In this document: in pieces, positions 5,382 through 7,421 of the stretch
How positions within the stretch are numbered: the stretch's first letter is position 1
Layout of the letters: the number at the start of each line of letters is the position of its first letter
Assembly: GCF_035306585.1 (NCBI RefSeq)
Contig: NZ_DATGNU010000039.1
Location: 1 to 7,421, forward strand
Source: Galbibacter sp035306585
GTDB lineage: Bacteria > Bacteroidota > Bacteroidia > Flavobacteriales > Flavobacteriaceae
DNA: 7,421 bases
Direction: 5' to 3'
Program-made: the position numbers and the translations under genes
The notes under the pieces: generated by a model
Told to the model about the DNA's origin: nothing
Databases searched by the model: none
What the model saw: the letters and a program-made list of their open reading frames with translations, nothing else

Positions 5382-7421
5382 TTATTTTGGTTTGCGAACC
5401 ATATTGTCTTGGGTTTTATCAAAGACATAATCAATCACTTGTGCATGTCTTCTCTTACTCCTAGTGGTACTTCCTGCAGCAGGTGCAGCATAGAATCTTC
5501 GAGAGGCAACTCTGAAGTTTCTAGCTTCTTCAAAATGCAGTAATAAATGACTCCAAGCCCCCATATTTCTAGGCTCTTCCTGCGCCCATACAACCTCTTC
5601 AGCATTGGTGTATTTTGCCAAAATTGCTTTGATCTTCTTTACAGGTAACGGAAATAATTGTTCCAATCTAACAAGTGCGACATCCGCTCGATTACGTTCA
5701 ATTTTAGCATCCAAAAGATCGTAATAGAACTTTCCAGTACAAAGCACTACGGATTTAATTTCCTTCACATGGGCATCTACATCATCAATGACAGTTTGGA
5801 AACTTCCATTTACAAATTCATCTACCGTTGAGACCGCTTTTGGGTGTCTCAATAAACTCTTAGGAGTAAATACAATTAATGGTTTTCTAAAGTTAACCTT
5901 CATCTGTCTTCTAAGTAGGTGGAATAAGTTGGCAGGCGTAGTACAATCCGCTACGAACATGTTATCCTTAGCACACAATTGCAAGTATCTTTCCATACGC
6001 GCTGAGGAATGCTCTGCCCCTTGACCTTCATAACCATGTGGAAGTAGCATTACTAATCCATTTTGTAATTTCCATTTATCCTCTGCTGATGAAATATACT
6101 GGTCGATCATTATTTGTGCCCCATTACTAAAGTCACCAAATTGAGCCTCCCAAATTGTAAGCGTATTTGGAGATGCCATAGCATATCCATAATCAAAGCC
6201 TACAACTCCGTATTCTGATAGTAAAGAATTATAAATGTCAAAATGTGCATTCTGATACTCATCTAATCTATTTAAAAGTACAATTTCTTCTTCCGAATCT
6301 TCCACCTTTATCACGGCATGTCTATGGGAGAACGTTCCTCTTTCCACATCCTGACCAGAGAATCGAACAGCGAATCCTTCTTCAAGTAAGGAAGCATAGG
6401 CCAATAGTTCTCCCATGGCCCAATCCAACTTATCAGTCTCGAAAAACATTTTGTTTCGCTCACTTACCAGCCTTTCAATTTTACGCAAGAACTTTTTATC
6501 CTTAGGCAAAGTGGTAATTTTCTTGGCTAATTTTTCAAGTTTTTCCTTAGGGTATGCGGTGTCTATTGGAGCCAACATCTGATCCTCTTGAGCAGGCACA
6601 AATCCTTTCCACTCGTCCTGCATAAAAGGTGTAATAATCGTGTTTTGCTCTTTTCTAGAATCCTCAAGCTCTTCCTCTAGAATAGCTTTATAATCCGCTT
6701 CTAATTTTTTAACATACTCAGCATCAATAACGCCTTGCTCGATCAGCTTTTGCGCGTAGATTTCTCTAGGATTTTTGTGTTTAGCAATAGCCTTGTACAA
6801 CTTGGGTTGGGTAAATCTTGGTTCATCACCCTCGTTGTGACCGTACTTTCTATAACCTAATAAATCTATAAAGACATCCCTTTGAAATCGCATGCGATAA
6901 TCCAACGCAAAAGTAGCAGCATGGACCACCGCTTCTGCATCATCTGCATTGACATGAAGTACAGGAGAAAGGGTCACCTTCCCAACATCTGTACAATAGG
7001 TCGATGAGCGTCCATCCAAGTAGTTGGTTGTAAAACCAATTTGATTATTTACCACTATGTGAATAGTACCACCTGTTTTATATCCATCGAGTTGTGCCAT
7101 TTGCACCACCTCGTAGGCAATACCTTGACCAGCAATGGCTGCATCGCCGTGAACGACAATGGGAAGTACCTTAGAGTAATCGTCCCTAAAGTGTCTGTCT
7201 TGTTTTGCTCGCGTGATACCTTCTACAACTGCACCCACCGTTTCAAGGTGTGAAGGGTTGGGAGCAATGTTCATATTTATCCTTTTGCCATTGTCCGTTT
7301 GACGATCACTGGTCCATCCCAAGTGATATTTTACATCTCCATCGAAAACTTGTTGCTCGTAATCTTTTCCTTCGAATTCACTAAAGATATCCTTGGCCGC
7401 TTTTCCGAAGATATTGGTCAA
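5382..7421 (-). CDS. sucA: 2-oxoglutarate dehydrogenase E1 component (5' end missing)
   Basis: The thiamine-diphosphate-dependent decarboxylase of the complex. It decarboxylates 2-oxoglutarate and succinylates the E2 lipoyl group. 679 residues are visible. Compared with the ~930-residue family, roughly the first 220-240 residues lie beyond the right edge. The first visible codon is TTG and is most likely an internal Leu, not a start. In visible numbering, conserved features are APNPSHLE (53-60), the thiamine-diphosphate/Mg motif from HGDAA (91-95) to NNQIGFTT (125-132), GHNEGDEPRFTQP (184-196), and the C-terminal blocks FTPKSLLRHP and QEEPRNMGAW. The frame is intact to the TAA at 5382. The operon promoter is outside the window. 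The E3 partner gene is not adjacent, as is common because E3 is shared with other complexes. Confidence 0.97.
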   Translation of the reverse strand: MTNIFGKAAKDIFSEFEGKDYEQQVFDGDVKYHLGWTSDRQTDNGKRINMNIAPNPSHLETVGAVVEGITRAKQDRHFRDDYSKVLPIVVHGDAAIAGQGIAYEVVQMAQLDGYKTGGTIHIVVNNQIGFTTNYLDGRSSTYCTDVGKVTLSPVLHVNADDAEAVVHAATFALDYRMRFQRDVFIDLLGYRKYGHNEGDEPRFTQPKLYKAIAKHKNPREIYAQKLIEQGVIDAEYVKKLEADYKAILEEELEDSRKEQNTIITPFMQDEWKGFVPAQEDQMLAPIDTAYPKEKLEKLAKKITTLPKDKKFLRKIERLVSERNKMFFETDKLDWAMGELLAYASLLEEGFAVRFSGQDVERGTFSHRHAVIKVEDSEEEIVLLNRLDEYQNAHFDIYNSLLSEYGVVGFDYGYAMASPNTLTIWEAQFGDFSNGAQIMIDQYISSAEDKWKLQNGLVMLLPHGYEGQGAEHSSARMERYLQLCAKDNMFVADCTTPANLFHLLRRQMKVNFRKPLIVFTPKSLLRHPKAVSTVDEFVNGSFQTVIDDVDAHVKEIKSVVLCTGKFYYDLLDAKIERNRADVALVRLEQLFPLPVKKIKAILAKYTNAEEVVWAQEEPRNMGAWSHLLLHFEEARNFRVASRRFYAAPAAGSTTRSKRRHAQVIDYVFDKTQDNMVRKPK

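Noticed and set aside
5788..7253. Several short plus-strand frames opposite sucA (5788-6024, 6245-6505, 7041-7253)
   Set aside because: All lie antisense to highly conserved sucA coding sequence and show no independent domain or start signal.
7419..7421. TTG at the right edge as the sucA start codon
   Set aside because: The family is about 930 residues and the visible part already starts within conserved E1 sequence, so the codon is internal and the gene continues beyond the window.

Overview
The window looks like a piece of a chromosome from Bacteroidota, most likely a Flavobacteriaceae-type bacterium. The evidence is low-GC DNA, the absence of clear Shine-Dalgarno sequences, matches to the Bacteroidota promoter -7 box (TAnnTTTG), a tRNA without an encoded CCA, and protein sequences of flavobacterial character. 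I cannot name the genus. The content is mostly housekeeping. I see no mobile element, CRISPR array, toxin-antitoxin pair or obvious defence system.

Layout, left to right. A tRNA-Ser(GGA) with its own U-tract terminator lies on the minus strand at 16-137. To its right is a minus-strand cluster, transcribed right to left: a TatD-family metal-dependent hydrolase (3182-2415), a PlsC-like acyltransferase (2354-1224) and a cytoplasmic type I asparaginase (1227-208). The last two share a 4-base ATGA overlap. The tRNA follows 70 bases after the asparaginase, with no terminator visible between them.

A small retropepsin-like aspartic protease (3234-3674, plus strand) diverges from tatD. The 51-base gap between them carries two back-to-back -7 boxes that share the palindrome TTTGTACAAA. 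The protease gene ends in a hairpin terminator.

The next 417 bases (3675-4091) are the least ordinary part. They hold an inverted repeat AATAGGG-N7-CCCTATT whose right arm touches a candidate -33 box, a 44-residue single-pass membrane microprotein (3833-3967), and a strong bidirectional terminator (4006-4048) facing the next operon.

The right side is the 2-oxoglutarate dehydrogenase operon on the minus strand. It holds sucA (E1, cut by the right window edge) followed after 63 bases by sucB (E2, lipoylated). These two subunits, with a dihydrolipoyl dehydrogenase that is not in the window, convert 2-oxoglutarate to succinyl-CoA in the TCA cycle.

The points most worth a second look are the inverted repeat and microprotein unit, the palindromic divergent promoter, the G8 tract inside tatD, and the altered catalytic motifs of the acyltransferase (H-x5-D) and asparaginase (Ser for Thr).
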